Shown: positions 1 through 12,810, counted from the stretch's first letter. The stretch: 64,000 nt of DNA from Magnolia sinica (GCF_029962835.1 NC_080588.1:63140001-63204000), one strand, 5' to 3'. Made by a program: numbers and translations. The notes: generated by a model not told the origin, from the letters alone.

Positions 1-375
1 TGTCGGCTCAATTCTAACCAAACGCCTTTGAGGGCGCCAAGGTAGAGAAGTCGTGGGCAATTGTCTATGGTTGAGAATTTGAAGTGTGGTTATGCATTCA
101 GCTGCTTATAAAAGAGATCAGGCAATTTGTAAAAGAGAAAGAACGCCCATCAAATGAGTTTTTTTTTTTTTTTTTAATTTATTATTTTTTAATTTATTTT
201 TTATTTTTTTAAAGAAATTTATACCGGCAAAAGAATTACAATATTTGAATGATTGCAACCATAGTTCAATAACGAAACAACAAAAAAAGAATAATTAATC
301 TACTGAAAACTGAAAGTAACTTTGGTCTAAAATTAAGGGGTTTTACCAACCAAAAAATTAAACTCTTTTTATTAA

Positions 376-665
376 ATGATTATCTGACTGGTGTAAGAAT
401 GAAATATCCAACAGTCCTATTTCAACAAAGAATGTCCACGAATCAGAATTTAGGATTGTTTGATCAGTATGATTTTGGGACCCTGGGTTTGAGGCAGGAC
501 GTCCCACCATTTACAAGTTTTAATATGGGATAACTTACGGCTTCCATGCCATGTCTGAGTGCTTGGGTATTAAGTTTCGCAACCAGCGCATCAAATGACA
601 TGCGCAACCAGAGTGTCAAATGACTCCCCTTTCTGAGTTAGGGTACAGTGACACTGGTACCGACG
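376..665. repeat. Upstream flank block shared by P450 copies A and B
   Basis: About 290 bp that reappear in the same orientation at 16081-16352, with shared landmarks such as GAAATATCCAAC, TTTAGGATTGTT and CATGCCTGAG-like words in the same order. It lies about 2.1 kb before copy A, and its partner lies about 3.3 kb before copy B. This places it inside the A/B segmental duplication. No coding potential is seen. Bases 1-375 hold only AT-rich sequence with a poly-T run near 161-216. Confidence 0.75.
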
Positions 666-677
666 CAAGATAGGGTG

Positions 678-680
678 TTT

Positions 681-760
<80 letters not shown>

Positions 761-762
761 TT
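678..762. repeat. Compound (TTTA)n-(TTA)n microsatellite
   Basis: Perfect TTTA units pass directly into TTA units and a short T run. It is non-coding and lies just before the first MITE. Confidence 0.95.
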
Positions 763-801
763 TTACGATGAGGGAGAAGAGAGAGAGAGGGGAGCAGACT
801 T

Positions 802-1306
802 GGTGAGACTCTAGATACACCGAGGTGGGTGGGACCCTGACCGTGGGGCTTATGGTGATGTATGTGCGTTAAATCCATACTGTCCAACTATTTTGAGAGC
901 TCATTTTAGGGCATGATCCAAAAAATGAAGCTGACTCAAATCTTAAGTTGGATCACACCACAAGAAACATCTGTGATTGAATCCCTACCATTAAATTCTT
1001 CGTTGATTCCACTAGAATGTTTATTTGCCATCCAACCTGTTGATAAGGTCACAAACATCTAGATGAAGAGACCACAAAAATATTATCTTGATAGAAAGCT
1101 TTTGTGGCTCACAGGAAGTTTTTAGTGGTCAATCACCACTGTTTCCTCTACTATGATACTTATGGGATTTTGGAACTGCTTCATTTTCAAGATCAGGCCC
1201 CTAAATGAACTTTCAATACATATGGACAACATTGATGTAGTCACATACATCACAATGGGCCCCACAGCCAAGGGTCCACCCACCTCTGTGGATCCGAGGT
1301 CTCACC
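802..1306. mobile_element. Palindromic MITE, 'GAGGTGGGTGGGACCCT' terminal type
   Basis: About 505 bp with long inverted ends. The left side reads GGTGAGAC..CGAGGTGGGTGGGACCCT and the right side reads AGGGTCCACCCACCT..GTCTCACC. The interior has the core shared by many elements in this window: words like ATGATGTATGTG and CTCATTTTAGGGCATGA on the left return as reverse complements on the right, around a centre containing CCATCCAACCTGTTGATAAGG. There is no transposase frame. The superfamily is not certain. Confidence 0.75.
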
Positions 1307-1420
1307 TAATCCGCTCCTGAGAGGGAGGGAGAGCGGGGTATCGAGATAAGAGTAGTCTTTGCGACCCTCCTAGGGGGGGTAGGAATGTCATTCGGTACTA
1401 TATATGACATCTAGATTGGG

Positions 1421-2597
1421 TAAGACATCGGATCCACTAAGGTGGGTGGGACCCTGATTGTGGAGCCCACTGTGATGTATGTGACTAAATCCATGTTGTT
1501 CATCTGTATTGAAAGTTCATTTAAGGATATGATTCTGTTACAAGGAAATTTGATCTAACAAGTCAAGATGATTACAGAGATCAGAGCTTAGAGGGAGACC
1601 TCGTGAGGCTATGAAGGTTCAGTGTGGCCAAGTCTGCTATCGGCGAATTACAACTCCGAGCTATGATCCTTGTTCAATAATTCACATTGGCAAAATAGCC
1701 GAGCTATGCATACGTCCGAGTCCAAAGCAAATTATTCAACTGACTCCAAATACTAGTACTCGGCCTCGAGTCTGGATAGGATGAGGCCGAGCCTGGGTGA
1801 GGACACTCTAAGTGCCGAGCAGGGAGACTAACCTAAATACGGACATGACTTAAAATCTCGCCCAGGGATACGTGTCCTTAAGACATGATATGCTACACGA
1901 CCCAAAGATTGCGGATGATATCTCCACAAATATAATATTGCATGATTGAGTAAATCGTGTTGAGATTAATGGATGCAATCTTCTCTATTTACAAGTATAA
2001 ATACCATGAGACCCAATTGTAACAGGAACGCAGTATCTCATACCCTCTCTCTACATTATGTGACTTAGACCCAGATTCTCTGTGCTGACTTAGGCATCGG
2101 AGGGTCTCTTTTTAAGCTAGGGTCTCCTATGCTCACCTTTCTATGCATGACCAGGGTTCATATGAGGCTCGCAACATTGAGCGGAGGGTGGTTCAGATTT
2201 TGGCCTCAATAGATTAAAAAATAAAAATAAAAATGAAGTAGTTCTGGATTCCATGTGGGCCATAATACAAGAAAGAATAACAATTAACCATTAAAAACTT
2301 CTTATAGGCTACAAAAGCTCTGGATCAAGATGATATTTGTGTGGTCTCTTCATATAAGTGTTTGTGACCTTATCAACAGGTTGGATGGCAAATAAACATT
2401 CCACTGGAATCCATGAAGTTTTTAACGGTGGAAAATCAATCACAACTGTTTCCTATGGTGTGGTCCACCAAAGATTTGAATCAGCTTCATATTTAGGATT
2501 ATGCCTAAAATGAGCTTTCAAAACGGTCGGACAGTGTAGATTTAAGGCACATACATCACTGTGATCCCCCACCTGGTGGATCTGTGGTCTCACTTAA
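1421..2597. mobile_element. Second 'GAGGTGGGTGGGACCCT'-type MITE, split by an insert
   Basis: The left arm (about 1421-1535) and right arm (about 2212-2597) together make one element like that at 802-1306. The right arm keeps the centre motif AACAGGTTGGATGGCAAATAA and ends in CCACCTGGTGGATCTGTGGTC. The 676 bp between the arms is foreign and resembles a solo LTR. Confidence 0.7.
1536..2211 (+). mobile_element. Probable solo LTR inside a MITE
   Basis: This insert splits the surrounding MITE. It starts TGTTAC, holds a promoter-like GTATAAATACC near 2003, and near its end carries CTGACTTAGGCATCGGAGGG, a phrase typical of LTR ends in plant Ty3/gypsy elements. Flanking GATTC and GATTA could be a worn 5 bp target duplication, but the right border is uncertain by a few bases. 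No internal region is present. Confidence 0.5.
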
Positions 2598-2643
2598 CCC
2601 GCTCACTTACCACATAAGCCACGCGACGGACAACACTAAGAAA

Positions 2644-2680
2644 TGGTGAACTCGCATCATAAAGAGCGACCTCTATAAAG
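2644..2680 (+). promoter_or_regulatory. Core promoter of P450 copy A
   Basis: A block of about 37 bp starting TGGTGAACTCG and ending CTATAAAG, with TATAAA at 2674-2679. The same block stands before copies B, C and D. It lies about 78 bp before the start codon at 2751. Confidence 0.8.
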
Positions 2681-2750
2681 AGGCGTCTCAAGAAAACGAT
2701 GCTATGATGTCTTGAACTTTGATAAGAAAAAGTTCAGCATAGTCAACATC

Positions 2751-4522
2751 ATGATTCAAGATCTTGCTCATCAGATAATCTCATGGTGGCCACAACAGAT
2801 CAACGGTCCTAAAACAGCACTTGGATTTTCCTTTACACTTTGTCTGATCTCTTGGTACACATGGGTTATGGTCAAGAGATCAAGAAAAGGGGGATCTCCT
2901 TTGCCACCTGGCCCACGAGGCCTACCGTTGATCGGCAGCCTCCCATTCCTGGATCCCAATCTCCACCGTTACTTCGCCAAATTAGCCCAGACCTACGGCC
3001 CCATCATGAAAGTACAAGTAGGTAGCAAGCTATGTCGTATTGAGCTCACCAAACCTAGCTAAGGAGGTCCTCAGGGACCACGATGCCATCTTTGCCAACC
3101 GCGACTTCCCTGCTGCAGCATTGACGCTTACGTACGGTGGGATTGACATGGCGTATAGTCCCTACGGCCCAGATTGGTGGATGATACGCAAGGTATGCTC
3201 ACAAGAGATGTTCGGCCTGAATTTTGGGCCAAGGCACTTTCGCAGCTGAGCAGACCTGATGGACAGCTCAGATGGTTTCTATTATCAAAACATCTTTATA
3301 TTTCCATAACGATCCTCATCACCCGTGGAGAGAATATCCAAAATATTTTTGGATAGAACAAGTTGATCCGAGTTACCGAGTCATTTAACCGTGGTCCTAC
3401 TGGACACGGATTGCGTCCTACCCCCACACGGGCGGAGCTATGTGGGGCCCACCTTGTTTTATCCACGCCGTTTATCGCTTTTTTCAGATCATTTTAAGGT
3501 GTTATCGTAAAAAGGAGGCAGGTTCACAGCTCCGGTGGACCACACCAAAGGACGCTGCAGTGATAATGACACCCACGGTCGAAACCTTTCTAAGGGCACC
3601 ATGATGTATTTTTTGTATACCATCTAACCTATTCATAAGGTCATGTCACAAATATCAGCTTGATCCGACACTTCTCCAGCTCCCAAGAGGTTTTTAATGG
3701 TGGACGTTCAATCCCCACTTTGTGGTTCACGTAAGCCTTGGACCTGCCTCATGTTTTGGCTTCTATCTTAAAATGATCCGAGGAAAACGATGAACGGCGT
3801 GGATAAAACACTTTCATCATGGTAGGCCCCACAGAGGACGCAATCCGCGTCGGGTCCTATTAGCCTAGTGGAGCAACTTAGACCACTTCCAGCACTATGA
3901 TTGACAAACCAACTTCCATTCTGTTTAACAGGACATGGTGGCAGGTGGCACAGGCACCTCATCTACGGTAATAGAGTGGGCCATGGCTGAGATGATGAAG
4001 AATCCAGAGATGATGAGAAAAGCCCAAGAGGAATTAGAACAGGTGGAGGGGATGAACAACATGGTAGAAGAGTCACATGTGCCCAAACTCCGTTATTTGG
4101 ACGCAGTCCTGAAGGAAGTCCTACGTTTACACCCTCCAGTCACGTTCTTGGTCCCCAGGTCCCCTAGCGCAACCATGCACCGTTGGTGGTTATATGGTCC
4201 CAAAGGGGACCCGGGTCATAGTTAATACATGAGCTATACATACGGACCCTGAAGCTTGGAAAAACCCATTGGAGTTTCGTCCTGAGAGGTTTCATAATGC
4301 TACATTCAAATGGGATTACAACGGCAATGATTTCCGTTACATTCCATTTGGATCAGGAAGGAGGATATGTGTAGGAATTCCCATAGCTGAGAGGATGCTG
4401 ACTTATGTGCTAGCTTCGCTTTTGCACTCGTTCGATTGGAGATTGCCGGAGGATGCAAAGCCTGATCGCCGCTTGTTGCCGTTCCCACACCAAGATTGTC
4501 AAATCTGGAACTCTACTCTTGA
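2751..4522 (+). pseudogene. CYP706-family cytochrome P450, copy A, pseudogene
   Basis: Host P450 copy homologous throughout to copy B. The start ATG at 2751 (MIQDLAHQII) matches the other copies. An ATG-proximal membrane anchor and the PPGPRGLPLIG hinge are present. The damage is clear: a net 2-base loss near 3030-3040 shifts the frame, and after KVCSQEM (about 3218) exon 1 jumps straight into intron sequence, so roughly 490 bp of exon 1 and the donor site are gone. Exon 2 starts after an intact acceptor (AACAG, GAC at 3932). It then has a frameshift near 4170-4190, a short deletion near 4465-4490, and GGTGTSS where the I-helix GGTDTT motif should be, which loses the conserved acid. The K-helix E-V-L-R and the haem motif FGSGRRICVG remain. 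The promoter is preserved, so a non-coding transcript is possible, but no working enzyme. Confidence 0.93.
3405..3850. mobile_element. MITE ('GGATTGCGTCCT' type) in the intron remnant of copy A
   Basis: Terminal inverted repeats are GGATTGCGTCCT at 3408-3419 and AGGACGCAATCC at 3835-3846, and the interior is the shared palindromic core. The flanks GGTCCTAC and GGTCCTAT look like an 8 bp target duplication. Copies B and D have the single unfilled site (for example ACCATGGTCCTAATAGCC near 21433), which confirms the insertion. Confidence 0.82.
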
Positions 4523-5904
4523 AATAAGTCTAGATTGGACTCTTAATTGTATTATTTTTAGAGTGGAAGTATTAGTCATCTTAATTGTATTATTGTGCAC
4601 CTAGTTTTTAGATGTGGAGGCTATAGTTGGTTTATCCAAGCCATTGATCTAATGGGTCGTCATGGATGGACCATGCCCAAAGAATCAACTCTAACCTTTC
4701 CATTGATGAATGGTTAAGGAGAAATTCACTGGCATTACTAATTCAACAAAGAAAAGAACTAAATATTCAATGGTTAGGATCTTTTAATTCGGGGGACTTT
4801 TGGGCAATGTCCATCCATGATTTGAGGCTATCAGATGAATAGCTTGGATAAACCTATCATGGGCCTTACATGTACAAGCTATGTACACCACAATAATGTT
4901 TCCAGTCGTTGCAGAATGAAACGGGGCCTCTTGTTTTTATTTTTGTTTCATTTACTTGTTTTCATGCCATTATATATATGGGTTCGGCTCAATATTATAT
5001 ATAAGAAAATGGCTATATAAACTTGTTTATATAAAGGGGATTTAAGTTATTTCTCCAACTCTTTCAATGTAAAATGGTTATAAATTTCTCTCCTCAGGCC
5101 TTTTTATATTACCAGAGCAGCTATGATCATATAATGTTATGTGTAGGCCTTCTTTCTCTACTCTTTTCTGGACAATTGTGAGATCCTTGATGAGCTCAGG
5201 TTATTCAAGGAATCCTTGCAAAAATGTTAGAAGTGGGTCTAGTTAGCTTATATTAGAAGTTAATGGCTCGTATATGGGCCCGAGGTACAGTCCACCTGAT
5301 AAATGGGTGCATCTTGTGCCGAGGTTCTGTATGTTTGTCTGTAAAGGTTGGACCCAAAACCAAGAGCATGCAAGCACGTTTATGATTTTAATAAGCATGA
5401 ATGGGACTTAAATTGGAGGCCTGATACTGAATTGGACGTGAGAGAGATGAGTTTTGGCCCGGTTAGTAAGCCTTATGGAGACTGCTACCTCTTGAGTGTG
5501 GATGGATGAAGTATAGAGGTGCTATCTCTTGAGTATGGTGGGAACAACCCTGCTTGCTTTTGAAATTTAAGATAATTTTATAAAGTAGCTATTCGACTCA
5601 ATGCCATATGAAGCAATGGTTGGGTGGTCAAAAGCAACGAGCATAGACGAAGATAGAAATAAGTGTCTTGGAATACTGTGAAAGATAGCATTAAGAGCAA
5701 GATTATAAGATCATATGAACAAGCTTAGGAGTTATCTCTACAATAGATAATGCAAAACAGTTAGCCTTCATGGAGTTATGATCTTTAGGCTTTCAACAAA
5801 GGATATTCACCCAAGTTTAATGTCTTCAAAGAAGCACATTTATGCCATTTAATTAATTAATTAATTAATTAATTAATTAATTTTTTTATACGAGCAGATA
5901 ATGT
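4523..5904. other. Downstream flank of copy A, no gene seen
   Basis: The stretch around 4800-4960 aligns with the flank of copy B around 22420-22520 (shared GATGAATAGCTTG, CATGGGCCTTACATGT and CCTCTTGTTTTTAT), so the duplication extends past the genes. A (TTAA)n microsatellite lies at about 5848-5882. I see no conserved coding frame in the rest. Confidence 0.7.
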
Positions 5905-6620
5905 AGAACGTAACACAAATACATTCCTAGCATGGATGGACCAAAAGAAGGCCAAATAAAAATAGAAGTTGTTCATCAGATCTGGGTTGTATGCATGTTT
6001 GGTTCAAAGAAATTCAATCTATCGTTTGAAGTGTGAACTATAAATCGGATATAAGTTTTTATTGGGTATCATTACAAGACGAGCGACCTATGAATTTTAA
6101 CTAGAACAGGCCATCTAAGTTAAACCAACTCACTTAGTGGGCTATGTTCGTCCATTTTGGGAGAAAACATACACTTCCAATTCAAAAACGAGATTAAATT
6201 TTTTCTTTTTTAAAAAAAATAATTTTGATTTTTGTCATATTTTCTTATTTTTAGAGTTTTAGATTTTTCATCTTTTTTGAAATTACTTATAATCATGTTA
6301 GGACTCTTTTAGTAATGTTTATTTGAATTTTTATGTTTGAAAATTAGGCTTTAGAAGAGTTTTGTTAGAATTAAAACTTTTATTAATGTTAGAATTTTGT
6401 TATTTTTGATAATTACGAATTTTTGTTTATTTAGTTTTATTAATGGTGTAATTGAGAAAAAACTACACATTACACACATTATTCAATAAAATATTTGAGT
6501 TTTATATCTTTTTCATATGGATTCAAGAAACTACCTTGTGCATTCAAGCTTTTAATCACTTGAGGAAGACAATGATCTTTCTCATTACTTCTCCAAGCTC
6601 TTCCCTTGTGTAAGTAGCAT
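5905..6620 (+). mobile_element. Old gypsy-type LTR copy
   Basis: Diverged relative of 23600-24335, with the same order of landmarks: ACACAAATACATTCCTAG, GAAATTCAA, AATCATGTTAGGACTC, ATTAATGGTGTAAT and ATTATTCAATAAA. No internal region follows it. It abuts the copia LTR that starts near 6627. It is an old fossil, probably a solo LTR. Confidence 0.6.
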
Positions 6621-6626
6621 GTACGG

Positions 6627-6659
6627 TCGATTGATCGAAGGATATCAAATTAAATCAAA

Positions 6660-6699
<40 letters not shown>

Positions 6700-9600
6700 T
6701 TGAAAAAATCCTGGGGACAGTTTTTGGTGTTTTCGATTAGTCAAAAATGTTGGTCGACAAGTCAACCTGACAAGTCGAAGGATTTTGACTGGTTGACTCG
6801 ACATGTCAACGTGTTGCACAATTTGCACATTTTTGCACAAATTGTTTCTATATCCTTTCTTTTGCTTAAATATGAGGGTGTAAATTGGATTATGGTTAAT
6901 GCAAGTGTGCTAGAACGTTTGAGGGAGTTTTAGAAAGGAAAAGCTTGAGGCTTTCTCTTCGGGCATTGATCGGTAAGATTACATCTCTTATATCTTTGTT
7001 ATTCACAATGCATCCACTTTGTGCCATAGATTTTTTTTTTTTTTTTCGGAAGGGTTTTTCCACATAAATTTGGATTCTTCTCTGTTGGATTTGTTTGCAT
7101 GATTGTGATTACTTTGCTTGATTCTGCTTAATGTGCTTCCATGACTCCCAACAAGTGGTATCAGAGCTAAAATTGGGAAAGCAATGTATCTATGACATCT
7201 AACATAAAGTTCAACGTAGAGAAGCATTTAAGAAGAAGAAAAAAAAATAACTTTGAACTATGGAAGGTAACGATGAAGGGCATCCTAAATCAGCAAGGAT
7301 TGGAAGATATACTCAATAGAAAGTGACTGAAAACTATGTAAGGAGAATAACGTAACAAGTTAGATCAAAATACCAATATTTCAATCTAGTTGTATCTAAC
7401 GAATAAAGTCTTCGATGATGTTATGAGAGAGAATACTACAATGGATACATGGGCGCAGTTAGAAAACATTTATGCGAATAAGTCTCTTGAAAATCATTTA
7501 TCTAAAGCTACAGTTGTTCAATTTGAAGATGACTGAGGGGCTGACGTTGAGACCCACATTAGTAACTTCAATAGACTAATTTACAAATTGTTGGATGTGG
7601 ATGAGACAATGAAAGATGAAGATCAAGTATGTATTCTGTTAAATTCTCTTTTAGAATTGTATGAGTCGTTCAAAGACTCTTTGGGCATAGGTAGGATGAC
7701 CATTAGCTTTGAGACTGTTATCTCAGTATTTCAGTCGAAGGCGATAAAAAAGAAAAGTGGAGACGTGTATGCTTTTACAGGTGCACTGGTTACGAGAGAG
7801 AAATTCTGAGCAGGATAGTGGATTGTCAAAATCTTAAGTTTAGGAAGGAGAAATTTGATATTTCTTTTAGAGAGGCCAACATTTAGAATCCAGTGAGGAG
7901 GCGAGTGGTAGTGACATGCTGACTGCATCAAAATCTAGGTACTTCTATAGAGAATGGATTTTGGATATGGGGCTTTGTATCACATGACCCCTTATAGGAG
8001 TTGGTTCATTAGTTATAGTGAGTGTGATGGTGGCTAAGTATTTATAGGCAATGATAATATTTGTAACGTGGTTCATGTTGGATCGGTGTGCATCAAAGTA
8101 TTTGAAGGCATAGAGTGTATCTTGATCGATGTAAGACACGTTCCTGAGTCGAGAAAGAGTCTGATATCTCTGTGTGCACTCGAGGCAATAGAGTGCAAAT
8201 TTAAGGGTTCGATTATGTCTGTAAGGTTTCAAAGGGGGCACTTGTACTCACGAAAGCACAGAGGAATGGTAACATTTATAAGTTGATAGCGAGTACTGCA
8301 TCAGGTAGAGTTGCATCGTCTGTAATGGATTCCAAGTCTACACGTATGTGGCATGTGCGCCTAGACCACATAAGAGAGCAAGGTATGAATGTACTTTCTG
8401 ACCGTAGTTTGGTTCCAATTTTTAAAAGCATTAATTTTAGTATATGCATGCATTATATATGTGGTAAACAGATGGATACGAAGACTACTTTCTTGCATGA
8501 TGAATTAGAAGAGCATATTTACATAAAACATGTAAAAAGTTTCGAAATAAAAGGAGCAGAGAATAATGTTTGCAGGTTAAAGAGGCCATTTTATGGCCTG
8601 AAACAGTTGCTTAGGTAGTGGTATAAAAAATTTAATTCTTTCATGATGAGTCAGACATTTACCATAAGTGAATATGATTATTATGTTTATTTCAAGACAC
8701 GTAGTGATGAAAAGTTCATTATCTTAATTTTGTATGTTGATGATATGTTTATAAACAATTATAACATGCCTGGGATCGACATATTGAAGGCTTAATTATC
8801 AGAGACATTTAACATTTGAGATGAAAGATCTAGGAGCTATAAAGAAGGTTCTCAGCATTGACATACACAGAGACAGGAGGTTGAGCAAGCTATGGTTAAC
8901 TCAGGTTGAATAGCTTGAGAATTTATTGGTGAAGTATGGGATGGACAAAGCAAAGCCGGTCAGCATTCCCCACACAACTCATTTTAGGATTTCTTCTTAA
9001 CAGTGTCTTGAAACAGATGAAGAAAAGTGGGTTATAAATCGTGTGCTTTATTCGAGTGTGGTTGACAGCTTGATGTATGCCATGCTCTGTTCGACACCAG
9101 ACATTTCACATGTAGTAGATATTATTAATAGATACATGTCTAACTTTGGCAGGTAACATTGGGAGGTAGTGAAATGGCTACTTCGATATATTTGAGATAC
9201 GCATAACTACGTCTTGACATTAAAAAAATCAAGACACAAGTTAATAGGTTAGGTGGACTCAGATTACGTGGGCAGTGTGGATAATAAAAGGTCGACTTTT
9301 GGTTACTTGATTGTGTTAGCGGGTGAAGCGATCAGTTGGATGTCAAAGCTTTAGTATGTGATGATTCTTTCCACAACTGAAACTGAGTATATGACAGTGA
9401 CGAAAGCATTCAAGGAAGCAATTTGATTGAGAGGAATGATAAATCAGTTCGGGCTTCAGCAGGAGGTTGTGCTGGTTAATTATGACAGAAAAATCGCGAT
9501 CAATTTAGTAAAGGTATCTGTTTACTATTATAGAACTAAACATATTAAAGTACGTCATCAATTTATTCGACAGGTACTAGAAGAAGGCAGAGTGACTCTC

Positions 9601-10349
9601 GAAAAGATATACATAAGCGTGAATCCGATTGATATGCTTACGAAGTTGGTTCCTGAAGTGAAATTCAAGTTTTGTGCGACTTATCTAGGTCTGGCAAAGA
9701 TTGAGTGAAGACGGAATGTATACAAGAAGCAATGATTGTGGAACTATGATGCAGACAAAGTAGAGATGAAAGTTCAAATGTGGCATATTGCAACATGAAG
9801 ATTAGGGACATGGTGGAGATTGTTGAAAATCGGATGCCTCAAATCTGTGATGAAACAGGGGCCTTCGACTGGTTGAGAATCTGCTCGATTGATCGAAGGA
9901 TATCGAATTAAATGGATTTTTTTGATAAAACTCTTTGGATAGTTTTTAACATTTTTAATAGGTCAAAAATGTTGGTCGGCCGGTCGACCTAATAGATCGA
10001 TGGATTTTGACTGTTTGACTCGACAGATCGACATGTTGTGCAGTTTGAATGAATTATTTCTATTTTCATTATTTTGCTTAAATAAGAGGGTGTAAATGAG
10101 ATTTATATTAATGCAAGTGTGTTAGACGTTTGAGAGGGTTTTGGAGAGAGGAAAAGCTCGGAGCTTTCTGTTGGTGTATTGATATGTAGGATTCCATTTC
10201 TTGTATCTTTGTTATTCATAGTGTATTCTCACTTTTATGCAATGGTTTTTTTTTCCACATAAAATTGAATTATTGATATGTTGGATTTGTTTGTGTGATT
10301 GTGATTACTTTGCTTGATTCAACTCTATGTACACATGGGAGTCCCAACA
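6627..10349 (+). mobile_element. Ty1/copia LTR retrotransposon fossil
   Basis: The LTRs are at 6627-7153 (lacking its first ~60 bp) and 9821-10349. Both end CCCAACA, and they share TCGATTGATCGAAGG and the phrase near their ends. A primer-binding site TGGTATCAGAGC, complementary to initiator tRNA-Met, lies at 7156-7167. Internal remnants in copia order are: gag near 7430-7800, protease and GAG-pre-integrase near 7960-8480, reverse transcriptase near 8490-9000 and RNase H near 9030-9700. Most of the integrase is absent. A purine-rich tract precedes the 3' LTR. The element is clearly broken many times over, and the LTRs are noticeably diverged, so it is old. An ATT microsatellite (about 6661-6700) has expanded in the 5' LTR. 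Confidence 0.9.
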
Positions 10350-11586
10350 ATATGGACTGCAAAACTTGAATATACAAGTTTTAGGTGTGATTTTACATTG
10401 GTCGGCATGGATGGCCCCATAGAGCTTCCTAAGTATACTTAATTAGTATAGCTCCATCACAGTTGGGCCCATAGAGAGATCCACAAGTATACTTAATTAA
10501 TATCACTCAGATCGTATCTGATCATTCTCCAACGAAATATGGTAGAACGACGGAAGAACAGTAAGAAGGGAGGGCCATCTCTCCACAGTATACATGGTTA
10601 ATCGGATCTGTTCATCTAATTATAATCCACGAATGGGCAACGGTTGAACAATCAGTTGATCTGATCGTAAGCGTCTGATTGGTTGTTCTCAAAGCAATGA
10701 TAGTAAATTGAAATGGCTGACAGTCCAATATCCATTGGATGGATTGAAGGAAAGCTATGGATGGAATTGTTTGATAGTTGCAATTGTTGGAACATAAGCC
10801 ATCCATGATAGGGCCCACTAGACTAATGGACCCGATTGATATAGCACCCGGCCAATTGTACTACGCAGAGATGGCTCTACCATTTTCCTGTGCTCTACAT
10901 GTTTGATGGAATTTGACAAGTGGTTCAAATTCCATGTGCACGTGGGGCCCACCTGATGGTATTTGACTAATCTTAGATATCATCTGAGGATCAGCAAATG
11001 GGAATGTAAACACGTGTGAGGCGAGTGCACTCGAACAAGCAATCATCAGGTACGGTTGGGATTGCATCTGGGCTGGCGTAGGAGGTGTATCTAGGGCTGG
11101 TATTTGATCCTGCTGTAATGGGCTGTGCCTGACCCATTTACCAAATGGGCCAACAGTTCAAACACAAGCCCAGTCCACAAACCATGTAGCCCATCAACCA
11201 AACTGGACTAGAAGCTCATGGCCCATTTAAATAAATTCATTAAGCCCAAGTCCTACTCAACTTTTTTACTTATATAGCATGGTTGACGGGTTCGATTTAC
11301 ACATACAACAGCAGCAGAACCCTTACCCATAAAAAGATCATCCTAATAAAAAAAAATCCAATGGGCCACACCAACGTGAACAATGTAAAATTGCTCTAAA
11401 AACCTTCTTAGTTCACATGTGGTGGACCGCTGATTTTTGTATCTTCACTTCATCCTGTGAGTTACACCTGATCAACGGTTTTGATGAAAGATATAAGCCA
11501 TGGTGGCCCCACATGCAAACCTACAGTTGGCAATCCATCCTCATTGTTTCCTGTGGAATAGCCTACCTGTGTGGTGGATCTCGCTG

Positions 11587-11619
<33 letters not shown>

Positions 11620-12225
11620 GTCTGGGATCTTATAATCGAGGATAAAACCGGATCTACGTAATGAATTTTGCATACTGATGGGCCCCACAGAACTTGGGTG
11701 TTTTAGAGGATTCGGGTCCAAGATTTAGCCGCGAGCATTGGACGGGAATCCGCTGCAACACTTTTTACGTGGTAGTAAAACAGTACTCTCTGGGGCCTAC
11801 CATGTTGCATATGTAAAATCAACTCCATCCATCAGGTATATTCCGCGATGGTAAGCCTTGGGACCAAAAATCATCTAGATCTACAATTCAGGTGGACCAC
11901 ACCATAGGGGGAAAAAATGGAGATGTGACCCCAACTGTTGGTTTGTGTTTGGGACCACCATTGTATATATGTTTCATCAAACCCGTTCATAAGTTGTGAC
12001 TCACTAGGATGAAGGTAACAAAAAAAATTTGACATGGACGAACATGATGAGGTCGATGATCACCGTTTTCCTCAAGGATAACCACTCCGATTCTACAAAA
12101 GTTTATTTGGACTCTTCACCTAGGCTTCTCAAATCACGGGAAAAGAAAATAAGAAAATAGAAATAAATTTTAATAAATTTGTAAATTGATTGATGAATAA
12201 ATTAAATGAGTTTATAACCCTTTAG
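10350..12225. other. Non-coding stretch with repeat remnants
   Basis: No supported gene. A short direct repeat (AAGTATACTTAATTA twice, about 10430-10500), a TAGGGCTGG..AATGGGCTG block near 11094-11230 that resembles hAT-type MITE ends, a (TTA)n microsatellite at about 11588-11620, and a worn piece of the palindromic MITE core near 11800-12060 are visible. Confidence 0.6.
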
Positions 12226-12731
12226 ATAGGGATACCAAGTAAAAAAATCAAAATCAAACTACAACTAAACTCTTAGAATTCACAACTTATTATAAATAAT
12301 AAACTTACTATTTATAGACAATCGTGATGTCTACCAGCCACCAAGGTTTTCGGCCAAAATATTAAGTATCCTATTTGACTTCAACAACTTGTTTTGCTAT
12401 TCTAAGCACTTCTCGCGTTGGCCGCAACTCTTAAAGCCTAACGGATGAAAAGTTATAATTAAACTAAAACTTGTAAAAACAGAATTAGAATAGAAAAATG
12501 ATCGTCGATCTGGTGATATTTAGTAAATTTGGCTTGCTCAACCCGATGTAGCAGGGTTAAGTGGCTAAAGTAGCTTGTTCTACTCCAAAATCATATAATT
12601 TACGTCCGATAACTCATTACAGATTGCAAGATAAGCCCGATTTAAGACCTAACAGTCTAGATTACTTCTATTGTCGACCGGGCCTTTTCTGATCCATCTT
12701 GACCATGAAACTATCCGCGACCCGCTCTACA
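12226..12731 (-). repeat. Dispersed repeat, LTR-like, copy 1
   Basis: About 506 bp matching 18207-18733. Read on the minus strand, both copies start TGTAGAGCGGGT, hold two TATA-like stretches in an AT-rich middle (ATAAATAGTAAG), and end near a GGTATCCC block. The TG start and internal promoter words suggest an LTR, but no internal retroelement sequence or matching end is seen. Confidence 0.55.
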
Positions 12732-12810
12732 TAAAAACCCCAACCTTATTAAGTAAACCCATTTATAGGTATAGATAAGCTTTTTCTATAATGCAGTGTC
12801 TTGAGTGATC

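Noticed and set aside
6655-6840. Asparagine- or isoleucine-run frames around 6655-6933
   Set aside because: These are the ATT microsatellite within the copia LTR.
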